51,629 bases of DNA from contig JAFTDJ010000027.1 of the NCBI GenBank assembly GCA_017454265.1, positions 1 through 51,629 on the forward strand. Direction: 5' to 3'. Position numbers and translations under genes: made by a program. This DNA is from Bacteroidales bacterium. Lineage in GTDB: Bacteria; Bacteroidota; Bacteroidia; Bacteroidales; UBA932. The notes under the pieces are model-generated. The model made no database searches, was not told the origin of the DNA, and worked only from the letters and a program-made list of their open reading frames with translations. Position 1 is the first letter of the stretch. Each line of letters starts with the position of its first letter. Shown piece by piece: positions 1 to 8,973 of the stretch.

Positions 1-26
1 CCAACAAGAAGAAGGCGACCAAGTAA
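1..26 (+). CDS. rpsM: 30S ribosomal protein S13, C-terminal end (partial)
   Basis: Only the last seven codons (N-K-K-K-A-T-K, then TAA at 24-26) lie in the window. The basic Lys-rich tail, and the position 11 bp before rpsK in the standard order S13-S11-S4-rpoA-L17, identify it as the end of S13. The gene continues off the left edge. The call rests mainly on gene order. Confidence 0.8.
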
Positions 27-37
27 TCAGATGAATT

Positions 38-424
38 ATGGCAAAGAAAACTACAACATCCAAGAGAGTTGTCAAGGTTGAAGCTTATGGCGAGGCCCAT
101 ATTTCATCAACCTTCAACAACGTGATCGTTTCCCTTACCAACGCCCAGGGCCAGGTCATCAGCTGGGGCTCTGCCGGCAAGTGCGGTTTCAGGGGTTCCA
201 AGAAGAACACTCCCTACGCCGCCCAGATGGCTGCCGAAGATGCTGCAAAGACCGCTTATGATGCAGGTCTCCGCAGGGTCAAGTGCTATGTGAAAGGTCC
301 CGGCTCCGGACGTGAGTCCGCTGTCCGCACCATCAACAACGCGGGTATCATCGTGACCGAGATTATCGACGTCACCCCTATGCCCCACAACGGATGCAGA
401 CCGAAAGGCCGTCGTAAAGTTTAA
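38..424 (+). CDS. rpsK: 30S ribosomal protein S11
   Basis: This 128-residue protein has the S11 landmarks: an [10 protein letters not shown] segment near residue 22, the [14 protein letters not shown] segment near residue 50, and the conserved basic C-terminus ending [14 protein letters not shown]11 sits on the 30S platform near the decoding site, where it contacts 16S rRNA together with S6/S18. Length and order (S13, S11, S4) are normal. It is 21 bp upstream of rpsD with no promoter between, so it is co-transcribed. Confidence 0.98.
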   Translation: MAKKTTTSKRVVKVEAYGEAHISSTFNNVIVSLTNAQGQVISWGSAGKCGFRGSKKNTPYAAQMAAEDAAKTAYDAGLRRVKCYVKGPGSGRESAVRTINNAGIIVTEIIDVTPMPHNGCRPKGRRKV

Positions 425-445
425 TCAAGTTAAAGCAGAATTACT

Positions 446-1048
446 ATGGCAAGATATACAGGTCCCAGCACCAAGATCGCCCGTAAGTTCGGCGAGCCAA
501 TTTTCGGCGCAGACAAATATTTCGAAAAGCGTAACTTCCCTCCGGGACAGCACGGACTCGCTGCAAAGCGCAAAAAGCAGAAGGAGTACGGCACCCAGCT
601 CAAGGAGAAGCAGAAAGTCAAGTATATGTACGGTGTGCTCGAGCGTCAGTTCCGCAACACCTACGACAAGGCGGCCCGCATGTCCGGACAGAAGGGTGAG
701 AACCTCATTCTCCTCCTCGAGTCCCGCCTGGACAATGTAGTGTACCGCATGGGTATCGCTCCCAGCCGTGCCGCTGCACGTCAGCTTGTATCCCACCATC
801 ACATTACCCTCAACGGCGAGGTATGCAGCATCCCTTCCACCCAGGTGAAGCCCGGAGACAGCGTCGCAGTCCGTGAAAGGTCAAAGAGCCTCGAGGTTAT
901 CCAGGCAAGCGTGGCATCCGTCACCAAGTATTCCTGGCTTGAGTTCGACCAGAAGACACTTGTGGGTAAATTCCTCAACCTCCCTGCACGCGCAGAGGTT
1001 CCCGAGACCATCAACGAGCAGCTTATCGTCGACCTCTACTCCAAATAA
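446..1048 (+). CDS. rpsD: 30S ribosomal protein S4
   Basis: The protein is 200 residues. It opens with [21 protein letters not shown], and the mid-protein [27 protein letters not shown] stretch (about residues 93-119) is the S4 RNA-binding domain. S4 is a primary 16S rRNA binder and in many bacteria represses its own operon; no operator is evident here. Both flanking genes are the expected alpha-operon partners. There are no Cys zinc-knuckle residues at the N-terminus, so this is the zinc-independent form. Confidence 0.98.
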   Translation: MARYTGPSTKIARKFGEPIFGADKYFEKRNFPPGQHGLAAKRKKQKEYGTQLKEKQKVKYMYGVLERQFRNTYDKAARMSGQKGENLILLLESRLDNVVYRMGIAPSRAAARQLVSHHHITLNGEVCSIPSTQVKPGDSVAVRERSKSLEVIQASVASVTKYSWLEFDQKTLVGKFLNLPARAEVPETINEQLIVDLYSK

Positions 1049-1073
1049 CAGTTAACACCAGAAAAAGAATAAT

Positions 1074-2084
1074 ATGGCAATCTTAGCATTTCAGAAACCT
1101 GACAAGGTAATAGTGCTCGAAAGCTCCGAAACCGTCGGCCGCTTCGAATTCCGTCCTCTTGAGCCGGGATACGGGCAGACCATAGGCAACGCGCTTCGCC
1201 GCATCCTTTTGGCTTCTTTGGAGGGTTTTGCTATTTCACAGGTCAAGATTGTCGGCGTAGACCAGGAGTTCCAGAATATCCCCGGTGTCATCGAGGGTAT
1301 GCAGGATATCATCCTCAACCTCAAGCAGGTGAGGTTCCGCAGAATGGTCGAGTCCGTCGATTCAGAGACCGTCAACATTACCGTCAGCGGCAAGCATGAA
1401 TTTACCGCTGAAGATATCTCCAAAGGATTGTCTTCTTTCAAGGTGTTGAACCTGGAGCAGCATATCTGTACTCTCGAGCCTTCCGTCAAACTTGAAATAT
1501 CCCTCACCATCACCAAGGGCCGCGGCTTCGTGCCCGCCGAGGAGAGCAGGGACGAGAACACGCCTATCGGCACCATCCCCGTGGATGCCATCTACACCCC
1601 TATCCGCAAGGTCAACTGGAGCGTAGACAACTTCCGCGTGGAGCAGAAGACGGACTACGAGAAACTGACCTTGGAAGTCGTTACCGACGGCTCTATCAGC
1701 CCCGAGAACGCTCTGGAGGAGGCTGCAGGCATTCTGATCTACCATTTCAGACTGTTTACGGACGACAAGAAGGTGCCCATCGAGAGTGCCGTGGAGTCCG
1801 CCAGCAATGAACTTGACGAGGAATCTCTCCGTACAAGGCACCTGCTTCTTTCCAAGCTTGCCGACGTAGGTCTTTCCGTCCGTGCTTTCAACTGCCTCAA
1901 GGCCGCTGAAATCGAGACCTTTGCAGACCTGGTGTCCTACACCCGTCCCGAGCTTATGAAGTTCCGTAACTTCGGTCGCAAGAGCCTTCACGAGATCGAG
2001 CTTCTCGTCGAGAAGATGAAACTCGAGTTCGGAATGGACGTCACCAAATATAATATCGAACCCAAGAAAAAAATTGAACAGTAG
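1074..2084 (+). CDS. rpoA: DNA-directed RNA polymerase subunit alpha
   Basis: The 336-residue length is typical. The N-terminal domain contains the dimer-interface [15 protein letters not shown] motif near residues 33-47. The C-terminal domain (about residues 255-325) has a helix-hairpin-helix with [14 protein letters not shown] and FGRKSLHEI, used for contacts with UP elements and activators. The polymerase therefore keeps a normal alpha-CTD although Bacteroidota promoters differ from the enterobacterial type. It lies 25 bp after rpsD and 2 bp before rplQ. Confidence 0.98.
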   Translation: MAILAFQKPDKVIVLESSETVGRFEFRPLEPGYGQTIGNALRRILLASLEGFAISQVKIVGVDQEFQNIPGVIEGMQDIILNLKQVRFRRMVESVDSETVNITVSGKHEFTAEDISKGLSSFKVLNLEQHICTLEPSVKLEISLTITKGRGFVPAEESRDENTPIGTIPVDAIYTPIRKVNWSVDNFRVEQKTDYEKLTLEVVTDGSISPENALEEAAGILIYHFRLFTDDKKVPIESAVESASNELDEESLRTRHLLLSKLADVGLSVRAFNCLKAAEIETFADLVSYTRPELMKFRNFGRKSLHEIELLVEKMKLEFGMDVTKYNIEPKKKIEQ

Positions 2085-2086
2085 AG

Positions 2087-2584
2087 ATGAGACACAATAA
2101 AGCTATCAATCATCTGGGACGTCAGAGCGGTCATCGCAAGGCGATGCTAGCAAATATGGCTTCTTCCCTGATTATGCACAAGCGCATCACCACCACCGTA
2201 GCCAAGGCCAAAGCCCTCAGGAGCTATGTGGAGCCGCTTATCACCAAATCAAAGGAAGATACCACCCACTCCCGCCGCGTCGTGTTCAGCTACCTCAAGG
2301 ACAAGAATGCAGTCACCGAGCTGTTCCGCAACATAGCTCCCAAGATTGCAGAGCGTCCGGGCGGATATACCCGAGTTCTTCACACCGGTTTCCGTCAGGG
2401 TGATGCCGCTGAAATGGCCCTGATCGAGCTCGTGGACTTCAACGAGGCTGCACTTGCAACTACAGCCAAGGCCGCAAAGAAGACCACCCGCCGCAGCCGC
2501 GCCAAGAAGGCGGAAGCCGCTCCCGCAGCACCCGCACAAGAGCCTGCAGCAGAGGCCCCTGCACAGGAGGAGAAGGCTGAATAA
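2087..2584 (+). CDS. rplQ: 50S ribosomal protein L17
   Basis: The 165-residue protein has a classical L17 core: [11 protein letters not shown] at the start, then [24 protein letters not shown] and, near residue 95, [10 protein letters not shown]. After about residue 120 it carries a low-complexity Lys/Arg- and Ala/Pro/Glu-rich tail (repeats of EAPAAPA type). Such tails are common on Bacteroidota L17 and are absent from the 127-residue E. coli protein. It is the last gene of the alpha operon and is followed by a strong terminator. Confidence 0.97.
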   Translation: MRHNKAINHLGRQSGHRKAMLANMASSLIMHKRITTTVAKAKALRSYVEPLITKSKEDTTHSRRVVFSYLKDKNAVTELFRNIAPKIAERPGGYTRVLHTGFRQGDAAEMALIELVDFNEAALATTAKAAKKTTRRSRAKKAEAAPAAPAQEPAAEAPAQEEKAE

Positions 2585-2600
2585 AAAATGCTCAGAGCAT

Positions 2601-2639
2601 AAGCCCCGACCTTTTTGAAATGGTCGGGGCTTTGTTTTC
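2601..2639 (+). terminator. Intrinsic terminator of the alpha ribosomal operon
   Basis: A perfect 11-bp stem (2601-2611 with 2622-2632, AAGCCCCGACC/GGTCGGGGCTT) with a 10-nt loop is followed by TGTTTTC. It lies 17 bp after the rplQ stop. The T-run also contains the TTTG that probably serves as the -33 element of the next promoter. Confidence 0.93.
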
Positions 2640-2661
2640 AGCTAAAATATGTTTACTTTAG
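2631..2661 (+). promoter_or_regulatory. Probable promoter for hppA
   Basis: TTTG at 2631-2634, a 19-bp spacer and TACTTTAG at 2654-2661 match the Bacteroidota pattern TTTG-N19-TAnnTTTG with one mismatch in the -7 box. The -33 element overlaps the upstream terminator. The predicted leader is about 23 nt. An inverted repeat GCTAAA/TTTAGC (2641-2646 and 2657-2662) overlaps the spacer and -7 box and may be chance. Confidence 0.55.
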
Positions 2662-2688
2662 CAGTTCGAAACGTATAACCAAAATTTT

Positions 2689-4902
2689 ATGAATCCACTA
2701 TTCTATGCAGTTCCCTGCGCGTCGATCCTGGCGTTGCTCTTTGCCTTTATCTTTTACAGGCAGATGAAAAAGCAGGATGAAGGTACCCCTACTATGAAGC
2801 AGATCGCCCAGTACGTACGCGAGGGCGCAATGGCTTATCTTAAGCAGCAGTACAAAGTAGTCATCATCGTTTTTGCAATTATGGCTGTGTTCTTTGCCAT
2901 ACTTGCCTATGTATTCCACGTACAGAATCCCTGGGTTCCGTTTGCATTCCTCACCGGAGGTTTCTTCAGCGGTCTTGCAGGCTTCATCGGAATGAAGACC
3001 GCGACCTTCGCTTCCGGCCGTACTGCCAATGCCGCCCGTCGCAGCCTGAATGCCGGCCTTAAGGTGGCGTTCCGAAGCGGCGCCGTCATGGGTCTCACCG
3101 TGGTCGGCCTCGGCCTTCTTGATATTGCGCTGTGGTACATCGTGCTCAACGCCTGCATCGTTGAGGCTACCGAAGCTCAGAAGCTCGTGGTTATCACCAC
3201 CACAATGCTTACCTTCGGAATGGGTGCATCCACCCAGGCCCTCTTCGCCCGTGTTGGCGGCGGTATCTATACCAAAGCTGCCGATGTAGGCGCAGATATA
3301 GTGGGTAAGGTGGAGACTGACCTCCCTGAGGACGATCCCCGCAATCCCGCAACCATTGCAGACAACGTGGGAGACAACGTGGGAGACGTGGCCGGAATGG
3401 GTGCAGACCTCTACGAGAGCTACTGCGGTTCCATCCTGTCCACCATGGCTCTCGGCGCTTCAGCGTTCTATATGGCTGGTCCTGAGATGCAGACAAAGGC
3501 CATCATCGCCCCTATGCTCATTGCAGCCGTGGGGGTTGTGCTGTCCGTACTCAGCATCTTCACCGTACGCACCAAGGAAGGTGCAGGTATGGCCCAGCTC
3601 CTCAAGAGCATGAGCTTCGGAACCAATCTTGCCGCCATACTCAGCGGAGTCGCCACTTTCGGCGTGCTCGCCCTGGTCTTCGGCACCGCGAACAACGACT
3701 GGTGGCACTTCTCCTGCTCCGTCGTGGCCGGCCTGCTCGCAGGCGTAATCATCGGCAAGGCAACCGAATACTACACGTCACATTCATATAAGCCCACCCA
3801 GAAGCTCGCCGAGGCTTCCAAGACCGGTCCCGCAACCGTTATCATAAACGGTGTCGGCCTTGGTATGGTATCCACTGCAGTTCCCGTGATCGCCATCGTG
3901 TGCGCCATCGTGCTTGCATATCTCTTCGCCATCGGATTCGATGTGCAGAATATGATGACTGCCGCCAGCCTTTCCAAGGGCCTCTACGGTGTGGCCATTG
4001 CAGCTGTAGGTATGCTCAGCACCCTGGGCATCACCCTTGCTACCGATGCATACGGCCCCATTGCCGACAATGCCGGAGGCAACGCCCAGATGAGCGAACT
4101 GGAGCCTGAGGTCCGCGAACGCACCGACGTGCTCGACGCCCTTGGCAACACTACTGCAGCAACCGGAAAGGGCTTCGCAATCGGTTCCGCCGCCCTTACC
4201 GCACTTGCATTGCTTGCCTCCTACATCGAGGAAATCAAGATAGCCCTGGAACGTTCCGGTGCTTATATAGCCGGAGTGGCGGGTCAGGTCAAGGCAGCGG
4301 ACGCATCCATACTGGACATACTCAACAACTTCAACGTATCCCTTATGAACCCCACCGTCCTTGCCGGCGTGTTCGTGGGCTCTATGATGGCATTCCTCTT
4401 CTGCGGCCTCACAATGAATGCGGTCGGCCGTGCAGCTTCCAAGATGGTGGTGGAAGTACGCCGTCAGTTCCGTGAGATCAAGGGTATCCTCACTGGAGAG
4501 GGCACTCCCGACTACAAGCGCTGCGTAGAGATTTCTACAAAGGCCGCCCAGCACGAAATGCTCGGCCCCTCACTGCTTGCTATCATCGTGCCTGTCGTGG
4601 TCGGTTGCGTGCTCGGCGTAGCCGGCGTGCTCGGACTGCTCATCGGCGGACTCGGCGCAGGATTTGTCCTGGCTGTGTTCATGTCCAATTCCGGCGGTGC
4701 CTGGGATAACGCAAAGAAGTACGTGGAAGAAGGTCATTTCGGAGGAAAGAATTCAGAGTGCCACCATGCTACCGTGGTGGGAGACACCGTGGGCGATCCT
4801 TTCAAGGATACGTCGGGACCTTCCCTCAATATCCTCATCAAGCTTATGAGTATGGTGAGCATCGTGATGGCCGGCCTCACCGTAGGTTTCCACCTGCTGT
4901 AA
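2689..4902 (+). CDS. hppA: K+-dependent membrane-bound pyrophosphatase (ion pump)
   Basis: This 737-residue polytopic protein (about 16 membrane segments) couples PPi hydrolysis to export of H+ and/or Na+ across the inner membrane. The substrate-binding region around residues 200-245 contains the Asp-rich [20 protein letters not shown] stretch, followed by [14 protein letters not shown]; a second acidic site, [18 protein letters not shown], lies near residue 697. The sequence [10 protein letters not shown] near residue 485 has Ala and Gly at the two positions that are Lys and Thr in K+-independent enzymes, so this is the K+-dependent class. Na+, H+ or dual transport cannot be decided by eye. 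The gene appears monocistronic, with its own promoter and terminator. Confidence 0.97.
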   Translation: MNPLFYAVPCASILALLFAFIFYRQMKKQDEGTPTMKQIAQYVREGAMAYLKQQYKVVIIVFAIMAVFFAILAYVFHVQNPWVPFAFLTGGFFSGLAGFIGMKTATFASGRTANAARRSLNAGLKVAFRSGAVMGLTVVGLGLLDIALWYIVLNACIVEATEAQKLVVITTTMLTFGMGASTQALFARVGGGIYTKAADVGADIVGKVETDLPEDDPRNPATIADNVGDNVGDVAGMGADLYESYCGSILSTMALGASAFYMAGPEMQTKAIIAPMLIAAVGVVLSVLSIFTVRTKEGAGMAQLLKSMSFGTNLAAILSGVATFGVLALVFGTANNDWWHFSCSVVAGLLAGVIIGKATEYYTSHSYKPTQKLAEASKTGPATVIINGVGLGMVSTAVPVIAIVCAIVLAYLFAIGFDVQNMMTAASLSKGLYGVAIAAVGMLSTLGITLATDAYGPIADNAGGNAQMSELEPEVRERTDVLDALGNTTAATGKGFAIGSAALTALALLASYIEEIKIALERSGAYIAGVAGQVKAADASILDILNNFNVSLMNPTVLAGVFVGSMMAFLFCGLTMNAVGRAASKMVVEVRRQFREIKGILTGEGTPDYKRCVEISTKAAQHEMLGPSLLAIIVPVVVGCVLGVAGVLGLLIGGLGAGFVLAVFMSNSGGAWDNAKKYVEEGHFGGKNSECHHATVVGDTVGDPFKDTSGPSLNILIKLMSMVSIVMAGLTVGFHLL

Positions 4903-4928
4903 GCTGCCGCTTTGCTGATGCCGTATAC

Positions 4929-4970
4929 CTCGCTCAAGGGTGCATCGCCTGGCACCCTTGAGCGAGTTTT
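4929..4970 (+). terminator. Terminator after hppA
   Basis: A perfect 15-bp stem (4929-4943 with 4952-4966) encloses an 8-nt loop and is followed by TTTT. The right arm contains GCACCCTTGAGCGA, which is repeated exactly 52 bp downstream in a second hairpin. Confidence 0.9.
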
Positions 4971-4980
4971 AGCCACTTTT

Positions 4981-5018
4981 TTCGCTTAAAGGTGCTTCCG
5001 CCGGCACCCTTGAGCGAA
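4981..5018 (+). repeat. Second copy of the post-hppA hairpin
   Basis: Arms 4981-4995 and 5004-5018 form a 15-bp stem with one G.U and one A.C pair. Its right arm repeats GCACCCTTGAGCGA of the hairpin at 4929-4966. It looks like a degenerating duplicate or a short dispersed palindromic element. No T-run follows it, so its role in termination is doubtful. The region 5020-5115 shows nothing else recognisable. Confidence 0.6.
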
Positions 5019-5116
5019 TTAATAGACCAGATTTGTTCAGAAAGTGTCTATCTCTACCAAAGCGAAGATGACGGACAGCAGCCTGACGGCTCGGAGCCTT
5101 GGACTATAAACAAAAT

Positions 5117-5162
5117 AGAAGGTGTATTCCTTGCAAAAGTCTTAGAATACACCCTCTTTTTG
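5117..5162. terminator. Probable bidirectional terminator between convergent ends
   Basis: GGTGTATTC (5121-5129) pairs with GAATACACC (5145-5153), extended by three flanking pairs around one mismatch. The plus strand continues with TTTTTG. On the minus strand the hairpin follows the 5187-5663 gene and runs into TATTTTG. It most likely ends the minus-strand gene and backs up the hppA terminator. Confidence 0.7.
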
Positions 5163-5186
5163 TAAGTGCTAGATTCTGAAGGGTAT

Positions 5187-5663
5187 TTAGTTGATCAGGC
5201 GGATAGCGCCGAACACACCGAGGGAGGCGGCGAGCATGATTGCGCCGGCGAGAACGACTCCGAGCATGACAAAAATGACGCTCTTCTTGAAGTCCATGTT
5301 GAGAATGCTGGCGGCGAGGGTGCCCGTCCAGGCGCCCGTGCCGGGCAGGGGAATGCCTACGAAGAGCAGCAGGGCCCAGTAGAGCCCGCGTCCGGCCTTG
5401 GACTCCAGTTTCCGGCCGCCCTTCTCGCCTTTCTCAAGGCACCAGCGGAAGAAGCCGCCGATATACCTTTTGTCCTTTCCCCATTCCAGGATGCGTCGGG
5501 CAAACAAAAAGATAAAGGGTACCGGGACCATGTTTCCCAGCACTGCAACAATTATAGACGGCACCAGAGGCAGCCCGAAGCCCACTGCATATGGCATTGC
5601 GCCGCGAATCTCTATCAGCGGCACCATGGAAATAAGAAAAACTATGAGATACTTCTTGATCAC
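5187..5663 (-). CDS. Small multidrug export-type (Sm_multidrug_ex) membrane protein
   Basis: The protein is about 158 residues with four hydrophobic segments. Family marks are SMVPLIEIRGAMPYAVG near the N-terminus, a GNMVPVPFIFLFAR segment, and PLPGTGAWTGTLAA in the C-terminal half. These fit the DUF/PF06695 family, annotated as small multidrug export protein with weak functional evidence. The GTG at 5661-5663 is chosen as start because the family begins with (M)IKKYLIVFLIS, and a perfect TATCTTTG box ends 5 bp upstream of it. A longer in-frame reading back to 5768 would run over both divergent promoters and the kinase start. The substrate is unknown. Confidence 0.82.
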   Translation of the reverse strand: MIKKYLIVFLISMVPLIEIRGAMPYAVGFGLPLVPSIIVAVLGNMVPVPFIFLFARRILEWGKDKRYIGGFFRWCLEKGEKGGRKLESKAGRGLYWALLLFVGIPLPGTGAWTGTLAASILNMDFKKSVIFVMLGVVLAGAIMLAASLGVFGAIRLIN

Positions 5664-5668
5664 GGCCG

Positions 5669-5676
5669 CAAAGATA
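5669..5676 (-). promoter_or_regulatory. -7 box for the minus-strand export-type gene
   Basis: The minus strand reads TATCTTTG, a perfect TAnnTTTG, only 5 nt before the GTG start. No clear TTG is visible 19-21 bp upstream. The spacing implies a transcript with essentially no leader. Confidence 0.65.
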
Positions 5677-5689
5677 AGCAAATTCTTGC

Positions 5690-5697
5690 TATATTTG
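5690..5697 (+). promoter_or_regulatory. -7 box for the PfkB kinase operon
   Basis: TATATTTG is a perfect TAnnTTTG match ending 6 nt before the ATG at 5704. It lies 13 bp from the opposing TATCTTTG box, so the two divergent promoters overlap in their upstream regions. A leaderless or near-leaderless mRNA is predicted. Confidence 0.65.
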
Positions 5698-5703
5698 TGA
5701 GTT

Positions 5704-6714
5704 ATGAAATCTATTCTTGGTATAGGCAACGCCCTTACGGACATTCTCGCCGTTCTTCCCGACGACACCCTTCTGAATACTTACCACCTGCCACGCGGCA
5801 GTATGCAGCACGTGGACATGGAGACGGGAGACAAGATTTGGGCGGCCCTCAAGCCCCTCGGAGTCAAGTATGTAGCGGGCGGAAGCGCTGCAAATACTAT
5901 AGTCTGCACGTCCATCTTCGGTATGCCGTCCAGTTTCATAGGCAAAATTGGCGACGACGAGCTGGGCCTGCTCTTCAAGAGCGACCAGGAACAGTACGGA
6001 GTGAAGACCATGCTCCTCAAGAGCGAGCATTCGAGCGGTCGCAGCATGGTCTTCGTGAGCGGAGGCAACGCCGAACGTACTTTTGCTGTTTACCTTGGCG
6101 CCGCAATGGACCTGGTACCCGAGGACCTCAAGCCTGAGTATTTCGCGGGGCACGACTACTTCCATATCGAGGGATACCTGGTCCAGAACCAGGGCCTCAT
6201 CCGCAAGGCCGTGGAGCTTGCCCACGACGCCGGTTGTATCATTTCCCTCGACATGGCGTCGTACAACGTGGTGGAGAGCAACAATGCATTCCTGCACGAT
6301 ATCGTGGAGCGCTACGTAGATATAGTATTTGCCAACGAGACGGAAAGCCGTGCATTCACCAAGCACACCAGCCCGGAGAGGGCCCTGGCCGACATTTGCA
6401 AGCTCTGCAAGATTGCGGTGGTGAAGGTGGGCAAAGACGGCAGCTGGGTGCAGTCGGGGCACGAAAAGCACTACATCCCTTCCTGGCCGGCCGCTACCCT
6501 GGACGCCACTGGCGCAGGCGACACCTATGCCGCCGGCTTCCTATATGCCCACTCACTTGGCATGCCGCTGAAAGTGTGCGGCGAGGTTGGCTCCATAATA
6601 GCCGCCAAGGTGGTGGAAGTGATAGGAACCAAGATAGACATCCCCCGCTGGCGCGACGCAAAGATCGAAATCCGCGACCTTATCGCAGCGAACGGCGTTC
6701 AATTGAAACAATAA
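5704..6714 (+). CDS. PfkB-family carbohydrate/nucleoside kinase (adenosine kinase-like)
   Basis: The 336-residue ribokinase-fold protein opens with GIGNALTDI and has the substrate-lid region GGSAANT near residue 58. The PfkB signature DATGAGDTYAAGF lies near residues 267-279, with Asp273 the expected catalytic base. Bacteroidota orthologs of this length are usually annotated adenosine kinase (adenosine to AMP), but sugar specificity cannot be excluded by reading. It is followed after 19 bp by the nfnA/nfnB-like pair and is probably co-transcribed with it. The start is supported by the promoter box 6 nt upstream. Confidence 0.88.
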   Translation: MKSILGIGNALTDILAVLPDDTLLNTYHLPRGSMQHVDMETGDKIWAALKPLGVKYVAGGSAANTIVCTSIFGMPSSFIGKIGDDELGLLFKSDQEQYGVKTMLLKSEHSSGRSMVFVSGGNAERTFAVYLGAAMDLVPEDLKPEYFAGHDYFHIEGYLVQNQGLIRKAVELAHDAGCIISLDMASYNVVESNNAFLHDIVERYVDIVFANETESRAFTKHTSPERALADICKLCKIAVVKVGKDGSWVQSGHEKHYIPSWPAATLDATGAGDTYAAGFLYAHSLGMPLKVCGEVGSIIAAKVVEVIGTKIDIPRWRDAKIEIRDLIAANGVQLKQ

Positions 6715-6733
6715 CAAACAACCACATACTCTT

Positions 6734-7594
6734 ATGTTTGAAATTCTATCCAAAGAAATGCTGACTCCCATCATCTGCAGGATGAAGGTGTCGGCTCCCC
6801 GGGTTGCGGCCGCAGCCCAGCCGGGCCAGTTCCTGATTGTGCGCGCCGACGAAAAGGGCGAGCGTATTCCGCTTACCATCAGTGACTTTGACCGCGAGGA
6901 AGGTACTGTAACTATAGTTACCCAAAAAATCGGGGCGTCAACCTCCGACATCATAGCGTACGAGCCCGGTGAGTGCTTTGCCGATGTGGTGGGCCCTCTC
7001 GGCCTTGCGTCTGAGTTCGTCGGGATGGACCCTGCCAAGCTGGCGCAGCAGCGTTATGTCCTCATTGCCGGCGGCCTTGGTACCGCTCCCGTTTACCCTC
7101 AGGCCAAATGGCTCAAGGAGCACGGAGTCCCCGTAGATGTAATCATCGGCGCCAAGACCAAAGACATACTCATCTATACCGAGGAGATGCGCGACGTGTG
7201 CGACAACCTTTTCATCTGCACCGACGACGGCTCTTTCGGTTTCAAGGGTATGGGTACCAATATGCTGGAGCATGTGGTTTCCGAGGGTCACAGCTACACC
7301 CAGGCTGTCATCATAGGCCCTATGATAATGATGAAATTCACCACCCTCACCTGCAAAAAGCTGGGCATCCCCGCAATCGTCAGCCTTAACACCCTTATGG
7401 TGGACGGAACCGGCATGTGCGGAGCCTGCCGCGTGAGCGTCGGAGGAAAAACGCGCTTCGCGTGCGTGGAAGGCCCCGAATTCGACGGCTATGAAGTTGA
7501 CTTCGACCAGGCGATGCGCCGTCAGGCACAGTACAAGGCGGAAGAAACCGCTGCAAATGAAAATCACGTATGTAAAATAGGGAGGGGAAAATAA
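6734..7594 (+). CDS. nfnA: NfnA-like ferredoxin-NADP+ reductase subunit (FAD/NAD-binding, [2Fe-2S])
   Basis: The protein has 286 residues and the ferredoxin reductase fold of the sulfide/dihydroorotate dehydrogenase electron-transfer family. An N-terminal FAD-binding barrel (PGQFLIV, then RIPLTIS) is followed by an NAD-binding half with GGLGTAPVYPQ. The C-terminal cluster loop is VDGTGMCGACR with Cys229, Cys232 and Cys244; Asp224 is the likely fourth ligand, as in Thermotoga NfnA. It works with the next gene product, with which it shares a TAATG stop/start overlap. The pair either bifurcates electrons between ferredoxin, NADH and NADPH, or acts as an NADPH-linked oxidoreductase. Confidence 0.9.
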   Translation: MFEILSKEMLTPIICRMKVSAPRVAAAAQPGQFLIVRADEKGERIPLTISDFDREEGTVTIVTQKIGASTSDIIAYEPGECFADVVGPLGLASEFVGMDPAKLAQQRYVLIAGGLGTAPVYPQAKWLKEHGVPVDVIIGAKTKDILIYTEEMRDVCDNLFICTDDGSFGFKGMGTNMLEHVVSEGHSYTQAVIIGPMIMMKFTTLTCKKLGIPAIVSLNTLMVDGTGMCGACRVSVGGKTRFACVEGPEFDGYEVDFDQAMRRQAQYKAEETAANENHVCKIGRGK

Positions 7595-8973
7595 TGGCAA
7601 ACAGAATACCCAGAGTCGCGGTCCGCGAGCAGGATCCCAAGGTCCGTGCAACCAATTTCGAAGAAGTATGCTACGGCTATAACCGTGAAGAAGCGATGCT
7701 GGAGGCAAGCCGCTGCCTGCATTGCAAGAATCCTCGTTGCGTTGCGGCATGTCCGGTGAACATTCAGATTCCCGACTTCATTGCCAAGGTAAATGAAGGC
7801 GATATTGAAGGCGCTGCGGCAGTCATTGCAAGGGACAGCTCCCTTCCCGCCGTCTGCGGCCGCGTATGCCCGCAGGAAACCCAGTGTGAGGGCAGCTGCG
7901 TGCTGGGCGTGAAGGGCGAGCCCGTAGCCATCGGCAAGCTCGAGAGGTTCGTCGCAGACGAGACACTCGGCAAGGCAAGTGCTGAGGTTGCTACCGCTAA
8001 TGGTATTAAAGTAGCGGTGGTCGGTTCAGGACCCGCTGGCCTTGCATGCGCAAGCGACCTTGCCAAATGGGGCTACGACGTGACCATCTTCGAGGCCCTT
8101 CACAAGGCCGGCGGCGTGCTGGAGTACGGTATCCCCGAGTTCCGTCTTCCCAAGGACAATGTGCTTAAGCATGAGATTGAGGAGGTCAAGCGCCTCGGAG
8201 TGAAGATAGAGACCGATGTCATCATAGGCAAGACCGTAACTATCGATTCCCTGATGGATGAAGAGGGCTTCAAAGCCGTATTCATAGGTTCGGGAGCAGG
8301 TCTTCCCAAGTTTATGAACATCCCCGGCGAGAACCTCTGCGGCGTATTCTCCGCCAACGAATTCCTTACCCGCAACAACCTTATGAAGGCCTGGCGCGAC
8401 GACTATATGACGCCTATACACGCCGGAAAGAAAGTCTGCGTGGTCGGAGGCGGCAACGTGGCTATGGACGCCGCCCGTACAGCCCTCCGCCTGGGTGCCG
8501 AAGTCCATATTGTGTACCGGCGTACCGAGGCTGAACTTCCTGCACGCCGGGAAGAAGTGCATCACGCCATAGAGGAGGGAATCATCTTCGATATGCTTAC
8601 TAATCCCGTTGAGGTAATCGGCGACGAAAAGGGCTGGGTAAAGGCTCTGAAGTGCATCCGTATGGAGCTTGGCGAGCCCGACGAGAGCGGCCGTCGCAGC
8701 CCGGTGCCCATTGCCGGCAGCGAATTTGAGATTGAGACGGAGACTGTCATCATGGCTCTCGGAACGTCTCCCAACCCCATGATTTCGAAGAGTACCGCAG
8801 GCCTGGAGACCAACCGCCGAGGTTGTCTCGTGGCCGATGAAAACGGTGCCACCACCCGTCCGGGCGTATTCGCCGGAGGTGATGCCGTTACCGGTGCCGC
8901 CACAGTTATCCTTGCCATGGGAGCCGGCCGTACCGCCGCTAAGGCGATAGACGAGTATTTGCGTCAGGCATAG
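7594..8973 (+). CDS. nfnB: NfnB/GltA-like NADPH-dependent glutamate-synthase-family oxidoreductase
   Basis: This 459-residue flavoprotein has an N-terminal double [4Fe-4S] region: CLHCKNPRCVAACP near residue 42, then CGRVCPQETQCEGSC near residue 87. Two dinucleotide-binding folds follow (VVGSGPAGLACA near residue 143 and VVGGGNVAMDAAR near residue 285). The C-terminal FAD motif is GVFAGGDAVTGA. It resembles the small subunit of glutamate synthase, but no GltB large subunit is nearby, and pairing with the NfnA-like gene points to the Nfn role. Its last 35 bp overlap the convergent sulfatase gene. Confidence 0.9.
   Translation: MANRIPRVAVREQDPKVRATNFEEVCYGYNREEAMLEASRCLHCKNPRCVAACPVNIQIPDFIAKVNEGDIEGAAAVIARDSSLPAVCGRVCPQETQCEGSCVLGVKGEPVAIGKLERFVADETLGKASAEVATANGIKVAVVGSGPAGLACASDLAKWGYDVTIFEALHKAGGVLEYGIPEFRLPKDNVLKHEIEEVKRLGVKIETDVIIGKTVTIDSLMDEEGFKAVFIGSGAGLPKFMNIPGENLCGVFSANEFLTRNNLMKAWRDDYMTPIHAGKKVCVVGGGNVAMDAARTALRLGAEVHIVYRRTEAELPARREEVHHAIEEGIIFDMLTNPVEVIGDEKGWVKALKCIRMELGEPDESGRRSPVPIAGSEFEIETETVIMALGTSPNPMISKSTAGLETNRRGCLVADENGATTRPGVFAGGDAVTGAATVILAMGAGRTAAKAIDEYLRQA

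Noticed and set aside
5166-6137. A 323-codon plus-strand open frame spanning the divergent promoter region
   Set aside because: It crosses two promoters, is antisense to the export-type gene and out of frame with the PfkB kinase, and is rich in Arg/His without motifs.
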